Source: Sergeia podlipaevii (Eukaryota; Euglenozoa; Kinetoplastea; Trypanosomatida; Trypanosomatidae). From it: 64,000 bases of DNA. Below are positions 18,598 to 27,640 of the stretch, piece after piece. How positions within the stretch are numbered: position 1 is the first letter of the stretch; the number at the start of each line of letters is the position of its first letter. The DNA lies in contig JASANZ010002275.1 in NCBI GenBank assembly GCA_030849805.1, forward strand, positions 62,001-126,000, given 5' to 3'. The notes beneath the pieces are model-generated. The model had not been told where the DNA came from. It did not search any database and worked only from the letters and a program-made list of their open reading frames with translations. Position numbers and translations under genes: made by a program.

Positions 18598-21500
18598 ATG
18601 CAGGTCGTGTATGGATCTTCCCTACCACCCTCTCTGGATGCTAGCACCAAGGGAGAACTGCGCATTCGAGTAGAGAAGATGATTCTGGACGACGATGCAA
18701 TCAATCGCAACCCGCTCGTCCGCTTCTTTGATGAGCCCGGCGCACCTGCGCAACCAGCTAGTCCGAATCGCTTTGTCGTTCCTGTAGATTACTGCGCTGT
18801 GAGCCCCTTGTTTTGGGGAGAAACACACCCATCTGCCCAGTGTCAGCCAGCAACACCACAGCAGCAGCAACGCGGCAGTGGGGCCAGCGCCGGCGTGACA
18901 ACACTCGTGTATCCACTTAAGGTGCATGAGGAGGTCTTTAGCGAATATCTCATTAATATGTCTCGCTCACCCCACCATGGCTTGCAGATTGACGTATTTG
19001 TGCCCTCTAGCTATAGCGGGAGACCGGCGGTGCCAGTGGGAAAGGCTATTCTTGCCCTTGATGAGCTCCGCCCTGGAAAGCCACTAAGTGGATGGTTTAC
19101 GGTAGCGCATTATCGTAGAATTGATGCGGCAGCCAGCCGCCGACGGCAGTACGCACGTGAGGCGAACAACGACGACGACGACAGTGGCGATGATGATGAT
19201 GATGGCGACCGTGGACTAGTTGGCGGTGATGGGCCTGCGTTTATTCCAATTGGAAAGCTGAAGCTCAACATTCAGATGAACTTTTTTGCTAGTACGTCCA
19301 CATCACAGCAGCAGCAACAACAACATAATCGATTGGCAAAACCCAACAAGCGTACTAGTAGCGCAAGCAGCGGGGGTGGTGACAAGGACGGTAGACGCGA
19401 TGGATCAGGACTCAACTCTTCCAAGTTTAAAGACTTCTTAGATGAGTCTATTGACATGGGCAACGCCCGAGGAGGAGTGGACGCAGGGAATAGCGCAACA
19501 CGATCTCCAAAAGCGAGCCCGGTTTTCGGCAATGGCGTGTCTCGCAGCGAAGGTGCTCCATCGCTGTCGTTGCCATCGCAGTCTACCATTCGTATAGGAT
19601 CTGTCGGCGCTCCATCCGATATCGACGGCCAACCTTCCCAGAAAATCCCTGGGTCCATCCCCACTAGTGTTATTGCAGGTAGCGGAGGAGTGAATGAGCT
19701 CATCAAGAGAGGCATGGAGCTGCGCGAAAAGATGGTCAAGGCTGCCGCTGCAACTTCTGTAGGCGCGTGGGGCAGCGTCGAGACTGCGCTTGAAGCGCCA
19801 CCATTTCCGCCCAGTGACGTAGCTACTGAGCAGCCACGGCAGTCATCGCTAGCAGCGGTCTGTGCAGGTGCATCCGCGTCCTCTGTTGCTCTTGCAGCCG
19901 CTGCAGTCAGGGGATCTCGTGGTGGGGTTGCTGGCATATCGCCGTTTGTTATTGGCCAGACAGCTGCTGAAGGCGGATACGATGCTGGCGAGGAGGAAGA
20001 TATGGTGCTCCAAGATGCAGATGTCAAGGGAGGTGTGGGAGATGAAGAGGAAGAGGAGCGCTTCGCAATGGAGCTGCTGAACGACACGAGTGGTCGCAAT
20101 AGCCGCGACCACATCAATAAAGCGAGCGGCAGTCATCGTGAAATCCCTTTTGCTGCCGATGCCGAACCCAACCACACTCGTGACTCTGCTCATTCCCGTC
20201 GCCGCAATGACGAGACAAGTCTACGCGACCCCGCTGCTGATGTCACTACCGTCGAGCTGCATTTCTCAAACATTTCCTTTGCCACCACCGACGCCACACG
20301 TGACCTTGAAGAAATGCGTATCAATGTGAGGCTCAGTTCCGATATTACGACAGAGGAGCCCAGTGCAGGGCCTTTTTCTTCTTATGTACATCACGTGCCG
20401 CTGGCTCAGTCCTCTATATGCCTTAGTTTCTCCGTACGCTCTTTCTCTGAAGACGCAAGCAGGCTTGTGGTGGAGTTATTTAAGGTGAAGTCAAGAGCAA
20501 AAGTAGTGCCAGGCAGCCTGCTGCTTCCTGCCGGTCCCAATGCCCCACGCGAAGTGGTCTCAGAAGAGCTGCTTGGTCTTTGTATTGTCGGACTGTTCAA
20601 GCAATCACGAGAGATTGTTCTCAGAGATCCCGTTGCGGATGTCAACAACGTTCGCGCTCGGCTCTCTATCCGACTTGCTCTCCGCAACAGTGAAGGCAGA
20701 CGATGGCGGGATGGCGGTAGCAGTGGTGCTGAGGAAAGAAGTCGCTCTCGGCACCGTCGCGGCGACGCACACCAAAGTCACGGAAGGAACCGTGGCTCTC
20801 AGCAAGAGGAGCCCACAACAGCTGGCACCACCAGCAACAGCAGCAGTGTTGGCAGTGGATCTGCAAGCGCTCGCAGCGGCGGTACTGATGCTAGCTCAGG
20901 CTCTGAGAGAAGCGCTGCTGGGGTACGCTTTGCTTCCCACCAGCATCATCAGCACCGTCACGCAACTTCAAGTGGTAGAGGGGAGAGATCTAGTGCAGCG
21001 ATGACGACCGCAGAAACTGGCGCGACGCCGCCACCAGGAGCATATGAAATGGCGGGGCCTGCTTTGGCTTCTGCTGCACTGTCGAAAGCATTGGCAAAGG
21101 TGGCATCCACGGCGTCACCTTCTCAAGGCGCTCCAACACATCGACAGACGACGGGCTCTTCTGGTGAGACGGGAAAGAACACAGCAACTACCGCTACTTG
21201 CACCGACCCCTCTTTTGCTGCAGCTCCGTTGCTGACGGCTTCCTCTGGTGATCGTGTTCGTTTTCACATTTCCATCGTTAGCGCACGTCAGCTACCGCGC
21301 ATCAAGATGCGTGTGGGTAATCAACCAAATCTTGCCTCCCACCGACCCCTTAGCGACTCGGAGAAGATTCAATTTGTCAGTCCAAACAGTTTTTTTGTAG
21401 TGGAGGAAATATTTAGTGGAGTCGACGGCCGCGCGGCCAACACCGCACCCGTGTCGGAGTGGGTTATAGAGGCCTCTGTTGGGGGAGTGTTTGATCGAAC

Positions 21501-22005
21501 CAACGTGGTACCGCAGACGCAGTGCCCGTCCTACAACTACGAGTGCATTGTTAGCATGCCACGCGAGTCTGTTTTCCTTCAGCAAGCAGACATAGAGTAT
21601 GGGGCTCCGACAGAAAAGGCTCAGCACCCTCGTTACTCACAGCAGCGCGAGCAACTGAACGGCAGCAGCCGGAGCAATGGCAGCGGCAGCAGCCGTCAGA
21701 TGGTCAGTAAGCCCTGTCTGCGTGAAGTGCAGTTCACGCTGTGGCATCTCGCTCAGCCAGGGGATGCGGAGTACGAGGAGCATGCGCCAGGCGAGTCAAA
21801 GGAAATGCATTTCTGGGCCAACACGGCGTTCTTGGGTCAGTGTCGCGTAGATCTTCGCCCACTTCGTTTTCTTAGTCGGCTAGACGGCTACTATAAAATT
21901 ATGCATGCTGACCCAGAGCAAGATAGTGAGAGCAAGATGCCATCGTCTGTGGCGACATCGCGGTCTACTATTGGCTACGTGCGAGTGGCGGTTTCATTGC
22001 TGTAA
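18598..22005 (+). CDS. Multi-C2-domain protein resembling centriolar C2CD3
   Basis: The 1135-residue product has three regions that read like C2 beta-sandwiches separated by Ser/Gly/Asp/Gln-rich linkers: about 10-225 (ELRIRVEKMILDDD start, with a long acidic insert), 551-698 (TVELHFSNISFA to RARLSIRLALRN) and 887-1135 (VRFHISIVSARQLPR to GYVRVAVSLL). The last module ends in AFLGQCRVDLRPLRFLSRLDGYYKI, close to the 'G...VDL..L......GWY.I' strand pattern of the tandem C2 domains of C2CD3, a protein of the distal centriole/basal body needed for cilium formation. Linkers hold homopolymer-like Asp, Gln and Ser stretches. The C2CD3 assignment is tentative; other C2 scaffold families such as CEP120 or RPGRIP1-like are alternatives. 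The frame is open upstream to 18556 without ATG. Confidence 0.55.
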   Translation: MQVVYGSSLPPSLDASTKGELRIRVEKMILDDDAINRNPLVRFFDEPGAPAQPASPNRFVVPVDYCAVSPLFWGETHPSAQCQPATPQQQQRGSGASAGVTTLVYPLKVHEEVFSEYLINMSRSPHHGLQIDVFVPSSYSGRPAVPVGKAILALDELRPGKPLSGWFTVAHYRRIDAAASRRRQYAREANNDDDDSGDDDDDGDRGLVGGDGPAFIPIGKLKLNIQMNFFASTSTSQQQQQQHNRLAKPNKRTSSASSGGGDKDGRRDGSGLNSSKFKDFLDESIDMGNARGGVDAGNSATRSPKASPVFGNGVSRSEGAPSLSLPSQSTIRIGSVGAPSDIDGQPSQKIPGSIPTSVIAGSGGVNELIKRGMELREKMVKAAAATSVGAWGSVETALEAPPFPPSDVATEQPRQSSLAAVCAGASASSVALAAAAVRGSRGGVAGISPFVIGQTAAEGGYDAGEEEDMVLQDADVKGGVGDEEEEERFAMELLNDTSGRNSRDHINKASGSHREIPFAADAEPNHTRDSAHSRRRNDETSLRDPAADVTTVELHFSNISFATTDATRDLEEMRINVRLSSDITTEEPSAGPFSSYVHHVPLAQSSICLSFSVRSFSEDASRLVVELFKVKSRAKVVPGSLLLPAGPNAPREVVSEELLGLCIVGLFKQSREIVLRDPVADVNNVRARLSIRLALRNSEGRRWRDGGSSGAEERSRSRHRRGDAHQSHGRNRGSQQEEPTTAGTTSNSSSVGSGSASARSGGTDASSGSERSAAGVRFASHQHHQHRHATSSGRGERSSAAMTTAETGATPPPGAYEMAGPALASAALSKALAKVASTASPSQGAPTHRQTTGSSGETGKNTATTATCTDPSFAAAPLLTASSGDRVRFHISIVSARQLPRIKMRVGNQPNLASHRPLSDSEKIQFVSPNSFFVVEEIFSGVDGRAANTAPVSEWVIEASVGGVFDRTNVVPQTQCPSYNYECIVSMPRESVFLQQADIEYGAPTEKAQHPRYSQQREQLNGSSRSNGSGSSRQMVSKPCLREVQFTLWHLAQPGDAEYEEHAPGESKEMHFWANTAFLGQCRVDLRPLRFLSRLDGYYKIMHADPEQDSESKMPSSVATSRSTIGYVRVAVSLL

Positions 22006-23140
22006 TGAAGAGCTTTGTATCTGCTCATTAGAAACTCCTTTTTTGCGTTTGGTACGCATGCGATCATCACTATTTACTGTAACTGGTACTCTTTTTTCTC
22101 TTTGGCACTTGTCATCATTATTATTATTTTTATTATTATTATTTTTGTATGAAGTGTGTATCTTTCGATTCATAATATTGCTATAATTGCGGTTGACTGT
22201 AGTATTATCACTCTGAAAAGACCCCAAGCGAGCGTCTCTGTAGTATTCTCCCTTTTTTTGCTTACGCATTTCATGTACAGTGGCGATCGATTTTTTTTTG
22301 TTTATGCTTTAATGAAAAATAAAAAAAGAAACGCGCGCATTGAGGGAAAGAAAAGAAAAAGAGAGTTTGCCTCGAGTATCTGCTTTTGGTGAGACGATAC
22401 TTTTTGATTGCATTGTTCTTCAATGGGTGTCGTAGTGGTACTTTTGTTGTTGTTGTTTTTCTTTTTATATACAAAAATAGAACCCCAGATACGCTTATCA
22501 TCTTAACATCAAGGTTACATGAGTGGCTTTAAGCAATAAAGCGTTATTTTCACTGTTTTTTTTATTCTAGTAGTTGTATGTGTGTGAATTCCGTCAGAAA
22601 ACGGAAAACAAAAGAAAAAGTGCGTGGCTTCTGCTGGTATGTATGTGCAACACTCACCGCATGAGCAGTGGAAGGGGGGAATATATATTATAGAGCCATT
22701 TTACGAGATGGGTTGAAGCTGTTGATATTGTTGTGGTATTCCTTTTGTTTGTTTGTTTGTTTTTATTCCTCAACGTACTTTTTTTTCTGTTTATTGTTGT
22801 TGTCGTTGTTGTGCTGGTGTTCTTCCTCATATTACAACGATGCTTAGGTAAGGCAGTGCTTTGGTAAATCAATCATCGCAAGAAGCAAACACAACAATGA
22901 GAGAAAACGAGGAATTAAAAAATAAAGCGCATATATATTGTAACGATACTCACCGAAGCTAAGATACAACAATTTAACTGAATGAAAACGTTTCCTTTTG
23001 CTTTGTGACACTATGGTGTTTTGTTGTTATAATAAAAGTTTCAATATCATCGCCTTCGCAACATTAATGCCTCTTCTTTATCTTTTGTTTTAGAAATGCA
23101 ATTTTGCTTGCACAGGAATATCGGTCGTATATATTAGAAA

Positions 23141-23211
23141 GCAATAATCCCAATACCTTCGAGGCGAAGGCGCTAATATTTTCTTTCTTTGAATAGTTTT
23201 GCCGTTATTGC
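23141..23211. other. Nested inverted repeat, possible RNA hairpin
   Basis: CCTTCG (23156-23161) and CGAAGG (23165-23170) form a 6-bp stem with a 3-base loop. GCAATAA (23141-23147) and TTATTGC (23205-23211) can pair outside it. The 71-base span is near the size of a kinetoplastid H/ACA RNA, but I see no convincing AGA box at its end, so no RNA class is assigned. Confidence 0.25.
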
Positions 23212-23309
23212 CCCTAATCGCTTGAGGGTCTTTGAAAAAAAAAAAAACCTCTTAAGTACAAAATAGCTGCCTTTTTTTTATCGCTTATATACACCTGACT
23301 GAACATAGT

Positions 23310-23344
23310 ACTTCTTCTTTTTTATTATTATTTAATTTCAACAG
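23310..23344 (+). promoter_or_regulatory. Probable trans-splice acceptor for the VSP-like phosphatase gene
   Basis: A T-rich tract ends in TTTCAACAG with AG at 23343-23344; a second candidate, CTTCCTTTGACAG, has AG at 23394-23395. There is no ATG between either site and 23501. Confidence 0.55.
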
Positions 23345-23500
23345 TTTACTTGTACCGAGTAGTAGCTCCCATATTGTCAACACTTCCTTTGACAGTACAA
23401 AAAGAAGTTTTTGAGAGACCTCAAACGAATATACACACACACACATATACATAGATAGATTTATTCTCGTGTGACGCGAGTGGTAGCCTCCAAGCTAGTG

Positions 23501-25750
23501 ATGCCAACCGCTAGAGATGTTGCTATAGGGGATGGAGAGCAGCAAGCGCAAACACATAACTCCTCCTTTTCAGATCATTCCTTAGCTGACGCACCGTCGA
23601 CGCCACCAACGGCTCCAGCCCTACGAGTTATCTACAATGGTCATGGCTCGGTCAGTCTCCCTGTGCCCTGCGCTGATCAAAGCCACGTCGAGGAAAGCAA
23701 CATGAACGAATCTGCAGAGAAGCACCAACAAAACATGGCAAATAATATGGCAACACCACACTCTGACAACGAGTACAATTACTGTAGCTACAATGGTCGT
23801 GAGGACAGTGCGCAACAGTCCAGCTCAGGTCCCAGGCATGTTTCCTATACAAAACCTCACGCGCCTTCCTTCGAGCAAGAGGAGGAAGACCCGCTTTCAG
23901 TATCTGTGGGCTCGCGGAGCAGGTCTGGTTGTACCCTTCTGAATGCGAACGCGCTCAGGCTTCGTCTTCTGCCCTCTATTCCCGACAACGTCACTGACGA
24001 GCTAGCGAGGACAGACAACTACTACGTCTCCATCTCAGATCCAAACGACTGCTCCTTTCGCTCTCAGGCAACATCCAAGTTCCTTCGCCCCTATGAAATT
24101 GTCTGCACGGTATACTTTCAAGTTGTGGCAGCATTCTTGTATTTGGCTGGATGCATCATTGTTCTCTTGCAGTGTTTCACAGGGAATGGGGGCGCCTGTT
24201 GGTATACCTTTATTTCTGTTCTTATCTTTTCAGTTGAAATGGGCATTCTCTTTGGGTTTCAGAGGTCAAGTAGGCTTTCACTGCAGAAGCGCTTTCACTG
24301 GCATTTCTTGGAACCCGTAGTCATATGGCTCTGCCTTGTGCTTGAATTTACCTCGTGGATCATCTGGGGAGCACGTAAGCATGACAGCGACCGCCCTGGT
24401 GCTCTCGTTGCTCTGGCGTGGCTACGCCTCATCTTGTGGATTGCATATGGATTCACGCGGTGGGAACAGCTGCAGCTCGGAATCCGCACACTGTGCTCGG
24501 CAGATCGCCGCCGCTACCGCGCCGAAGGGTTTGATCTAGACCTCTCGTACATCCACCGCAACATCGTCGCAATGGCCTGGCCCGCGACGAATTTCGAGCG
24601 CTTTTTTCGCAACCCAATGGAACAGGTGGTTAACTTTCTCGACCGAAAGCATCCCAACTCTTATCTTATTGTCAATCTGTGCTCTGAACGCACCTACCCG
24701 TCCTCGTGTTTTCACAATCAAACATCCTGGGTTTCAATGGACGATCACAACCCAGCCGAGCTTGAGATTATGATGAAGTTTTGCCAGGAGGCTACCGATT
24801 TTATCATGCAGGACCCGTATTCACGTATGGTGGCTGTGCACTGCAAGGGTGGAAAGGGCCGCACAGGCACGCTCATCTGCGCTTACTTGATGTTTTCAGG
24901 GCTGAAACGCACGTCTGACAGCGCCTTGCATCATTTTGCAACACTTCGCACGCGGTATGGCGCACGCTCCTTCCAAGGTGTTCAAGCCCCGTCACAAGAT
25001 CGCTACGTTCGCTACTTTGAGAAGCTGCTGCAGCAACCGTTCTTAGCGATCCCCTCACGTCCCATTCGCGTGCGCCGTCTTCGTTTGCATTGCATTCCAT
25101 GGCTGTGGTACACCGCTGGGGTTGGGAAACTGTGGTTTGTTGTGCAGCTTAAGCCGAGCACGGAGCGAAGAGTTGCATTTATTTCTAACCCCTCCGTGAC
25201 GTTCAACCCAGAGGTGCCGGATGCTAGCACGTACACTGCCAAGCAGATGCGCGATCTTTTTGGCACCGACGAGGATAACCTCTATAGGGAATGCAACGAG
25301 ACCGATGGTGAGAATTCGCTTAAGTATAACTTAGACACCACATCCTTCTGGTACTTTGTCAACAGTGACTTTACACAAAGATTGGACTATGAACAGTTCA
25401 CGTCGTACATGTCGCTCAACCATGGCGACATTATTAGCGCATCGCCCAAGGACTTTAAGAAGGCGCCACCAACACTGAAGGTTGCGATGGAACTGCGGCG
25501 TCCTGAGGAGATACCGGAACTAGATGGGGATGTTGTCTTTAAGTTTTACTACGCACGCAACGATCCGAATTCACTGGAGCCCCCAGTGCAATTCTGGCTG
25601 CACACTGCCTTTGAAACAGGTGACACAATGTTCCTTAAGCGCGACCAGCTTGATGGGCCGCCGAAGGACAAGAAGGTGAAGCGGTACCCGATGGATTTTG
25701 CTATCGACTTGGGTATTGAAGATGCTCATGCCTTTGGGGGGCGAGAGTAG
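23501..25750 (+). CDS. Voltage-sensing-phosphatase/TPTE-family phosphoinositide phosphatase (PTEN-type) with four membrane segments
   Basis: The 749-residue product has a disordered N-terminus (1-190), four hydrophobic segments (about 201-226, 234-256, 270-291, 299-318), a PTEN-type phosphatase domain (about 335-520) and a PTEN-type C2 domain (about 525-749). The linker and catalytic part follow TPTE/VSP closely: RRRYRAEGFDLDLSYI, NLCSERTYP, the DDHN loop (D414-N417) and the active site HCKGGKGRTG with Cys448 and Arg454. Cys-Lys-Gly-Gly is the VSP form; PTEN has Cys-Lys-Ala-Gly. The C2 domain ends with DGDVVFKFYYA, FWLHTAFE and LDGPPKDKK, as in PTEN. Such enzymes dephosphorylate phosphoinositides at the membrane. 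The oddity is segment 4, which has one arginine (R309) instead of an arginine every third residue, so voltage sensing is doubtful. The frame opens at GTG (23471); 23501 is the first ATG. Confidence 0.9.
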   Translation: MPTARDVAIGDGEQQAQTHNSSFSDHSLADAPSTPPTAPALRVIYNGHGSVSLPVPCADQSHVEESNMNESAEKHQQNMANNMATPHSDNEYNYCSYNGREDSAQQSSSGPRHVSYTKPHAPSFEQEEEDPLSVSVGSRSRSGCTLLNANALRLRLLPSIPDNVTDELARTDNYYVSISDPNDCSFRSQATSKFLRPYEIVCTVYFQVVAAFLYLAGCIIVLLQCFTGNGGACWYTFISVLIFSVEMGILFGFQRSSRLSLQKRFHWHFLEPVVIWLCLVLEFTSWIIWGARKHDSDRPGALVALAWLRLILWIAYGFTRWEQLQLGIRTLCSADRRRYRAEGFDLDLSYIHRNIVAMAWPATNFERFFRNPMEQVVNFLDRKHPNSYLIVNLCSERTYPSSCFHNQTSWVSMDDHNPAELEIMMKFCQEATDFIMQDPYSRMVAVHCKGGKGRTGTLICAYLMFSGLKRTSDSALHHFATLRTRYGARSFQGVQAPSQDRYVRYFEKLLQQPFLAIPSRPIRVRRLRLHCIPWLWYTAGVGKLWFVVQLKPSTERRVAFISNPSVTFNPEVPDASTYTAKQMRDLFGTDEDNLYRECNETDGENSLKYNLDTTSFWYFVNSDFTQRLDYEQFTSYMSLNHGDIISASPKDFKKAPPTLKVAMELRRPEEIPELDGDVVFKFYYARNDPNSLEPPVQFWLHTAFETGDTMFLKRDQLDGPPKDKKVKRYPMDFAIDLGIEDAHAFGGRE

Positions 25751-26199
25751 GGGGTGTCGCTTATATATACAATGATTTCTTTTGTACTTGTTCTTGTTGT
25801 TATTTTGGGAAAAAAAAATGGGGTGATACTAGCAAAAAGTAAAAAAAAATGCAACATTGTGCAAACCTGCCGATGCCTCTCTCCCTCGGTGGTCGTCAGC
25901 TCATTTTTTGAGCTTCGTGTAGGTATGAAAAGCAAAGGAGTTGCATGTCCTCAATACTAAGCTGAAAGGGTGAGTGGTATTATTATTATTATTAATATTA
26001 TTACTATGTTGGTGCTTTTATCTGTTGTTGTATCCTCTGTTGTTGTCGTCGTCGCTGTTGTTACTCTGAACTTTAGGATAGTGAGAGCGACAGAAAGTGG
26101 TTTGGTAATTCCTACCTTTTTTTTGTACGCATTACATTTAGCATCTTCCATATCTACATATACATACGTACACACACCTACACACTGATTTCTAGAACA
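25751..26199 (+). other. Spacer between phosphatase and CFAP107-like genes
   Basis: AT-rich spacer with (TTA)n near 25979-26003 and TTG/TCG-rich sequence near 26020-26060. No RNA gene is seen. Confidence 0.6.
26108..26141 (+). promoter_or_regulatory. Probable trans-splice acceptor for the CFAP107-like gene
   Basis: A T-rich tract is followed by CATTTAG with AG at 26140-26141. An AG at 26194-26195, only 4 bases before the ATG, is an alternative. Confidence 0.55.
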
Positions 26200-26985
26200 A
26201 TGAGCAAGCCAGCCACCTTGGCGGATCCTAGCTCCAACAAAACCAAGTACCACTGCGCCACGCTAGTGGGAAACTGGGAAGAGGAACGTAGGCTCTTTGG
26301 CGTCCTTCCATCCAAGCTCCCTTCCGACGAGCCCATTGACCCCAACACGACGTACACGACAAGCTACAAGGATATCAACGCACAGGAAATGGCCGCTGCC
26401 AAGCCCCCCGGCTGCTTCGCCGCTGATGCTCCCAAGGAGCTTCTTTTTTTTCATGGCGATTTCACAAACCCTGAGAAGCACCAACTCACTCTTTCCGAAG
26501 TGAGCTACACAGATCACAAGCACGTCACACACACTAACGACGAAATGCTCGACATGCCTGGGGTGTCGCAGCGCAAGCAGCGCACCGCGGCTCTGCGGCG
26601 TACGATGGGTCTTACAGGCGATGGAAGCGAATGTGAGAACGTAAATGGGGGGGATGGCACCTCTAGCGCAGCGACCATCCGCGAGGCGAAGTTTATCCGC
26701 TCCCTCAACACCGCCGCTGACACCATCACCCCTAACGATGAGGCTCTTTCTCAGTCTCGCAAAGGCGGGTACACACCTCCCCCGCTCCCCCCTATTGGTC
26801 GCGTGGGCGAGCGTGATCGTCTGCTCACGACGAAGCAGGTGACAATTGACTCGACTGGTGAATTCCTCTACGATCACACTGAGCACTACCCGCTTACTAG
26901 CAGTGTGAACTTTGGTAAGTTAGTGCTTTCCAAGGATGACCCAATGCACAAGACGAAGCTGCGTGTGGAGTATGCAAATGCGTAG
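26200..26985 (+). CDS. CFAP107-like axonemal microtubule-associated protein
   Basis: The 261-residue product has no membrane segment or enzyme motif. Near its N-terminus it reads TKYHCATLVGNWEEERRLFG (about 15-34), which closely parallels the KY..L.GNW.EERR.F segment I recall from CFAP107 (C1orf158), a protein of the microtubule lumen in ciliary doublets. A TTYTTSYKD motif at about 50-58 is of the short T.Y...Y type common in microtubule inner proteins and also echoed in CFAP107. The rest is polar, with a Gly/Ser/Asn patch (140-155), a proline run PPPLPP near 190 and a conserved-looking C-terminus (HTEHYPLTSSVNFGKLVL). A flagellar doublet location is inferred from these motifs only. Confidence 0.55.
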   Translation: MSKPATLADPSSNKTKYHCATLVGNWEEERRLFGVLPSKLPSDEPIDPNTTYTTSYKDINAQEMAAAKPPGCFAADAPKELLFFHGDFTNPEKHQLTLSEVSYTDHKHVTHTNDEMLDMPGVSQRKQRTAALRRTMGLTGDGSECENVNGGDGTSSAATIREAKFIRSLNTAADTITPNDEALSQSRKGGYTPPPLPPIGRVGERDRLLTTKQVTIDSTGEFLYDHTEHYPLTSSVNFGKLVLSKDDPMHKTKLRVEYANA

Positions 26986-27222
26986 CACCGCCGCTATACA
27001 TATACTTTTGTGAGCTATGATGCTCTCTACCCTTTTTGTTGTCTGTTTCTCTTTTTTTTTTTTTTGTTTTAGACAATGCGTGTTTCTTTTTTTTTTTTAC
27101 TTTTCTATTTCTCATATATACTCTACGTGTTAAGACTTTTTGGTCGATGACACATGTTTGTTTGTTTGTTTTTCTAGATGTTGTGTTGCGACTGCGCTTA
27201 TGCGAAGATTTGGTTGAGCCAT

Positions 27223-27244
27223 TTATATATATATATATATATAT
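27223..27244. repeat. (TA)n microsatellite
   Basis: About eleven TA units in the presumed 3' UTR of the CFAP107-like gene. Confidence 0.9.
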
Positions 27245-27586
27245 GTCTAGATGTATAGTGTGTGTATTTATTCTTTTGTCCATGTGATGTTGATTTTTTT
27301 TTTTTTGCATTTTGGCAAGAAGAAGGAACAGTGCCGCAGTGCTGCACTTTTCTCTTCTTTTTTTTCGTTTCATTATGTAAGTGATGTTTAATTATATAGG
27401 TACCGTACATGTTCCTTACGTGTGTGCAGGTGCTCCTTTTCTTTTCTTTCCTGCATTCTGAGAAAAATGGTTACATGTATGTATACCACAGTAGCTCGTG
27501 CTCGCTCACTGGGCTCTTCACTGCGCGCGCGTCGCAGAATTGGTTTAGAATTAATCGTCTTCTCTATTGTTCAAATTTCTTGACGT

Positions 27587-27639
27587 GGTCTTCTGTTCCC
27601 TCCACTCATTTTCTTTCTTTTTTATTTCTTGTGAACTAG
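27587..27639 (+). promoter_or_regulatory. Probable trans-splice acceptor for dehydrogenase paralogue 1
   Basis: A strong CT-rich tract (27587-27630) is followed by GAACTAG with AG at 27638-27639, 84 bases upstream of the ATG at 27724. Confidence 0.65.
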
Positions 27640-27640
27640 T

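Larger units (their letters stand above)
22006..23500 (+). other. Long spacer (1.5 kb) with a small nested inverted repeat
   Basis: AT-rich spacer with TTA, TTG and (CA)n patches. The only structured element I noticed is at 23141-23211: a perfect 6-bp stem around a 3-base loop (23156-23170) nested in an outer 7-bp pairing. No gene is recognised. Confidence 0.55.

Noticed and set aside
19272..20117. 281-codon antisense frame inside the C2-protein gene
   Set aside because: Mirror of biased codons; Ser/Pro/Ala-rich with no domain, and the sense frame is clearly the coding one.
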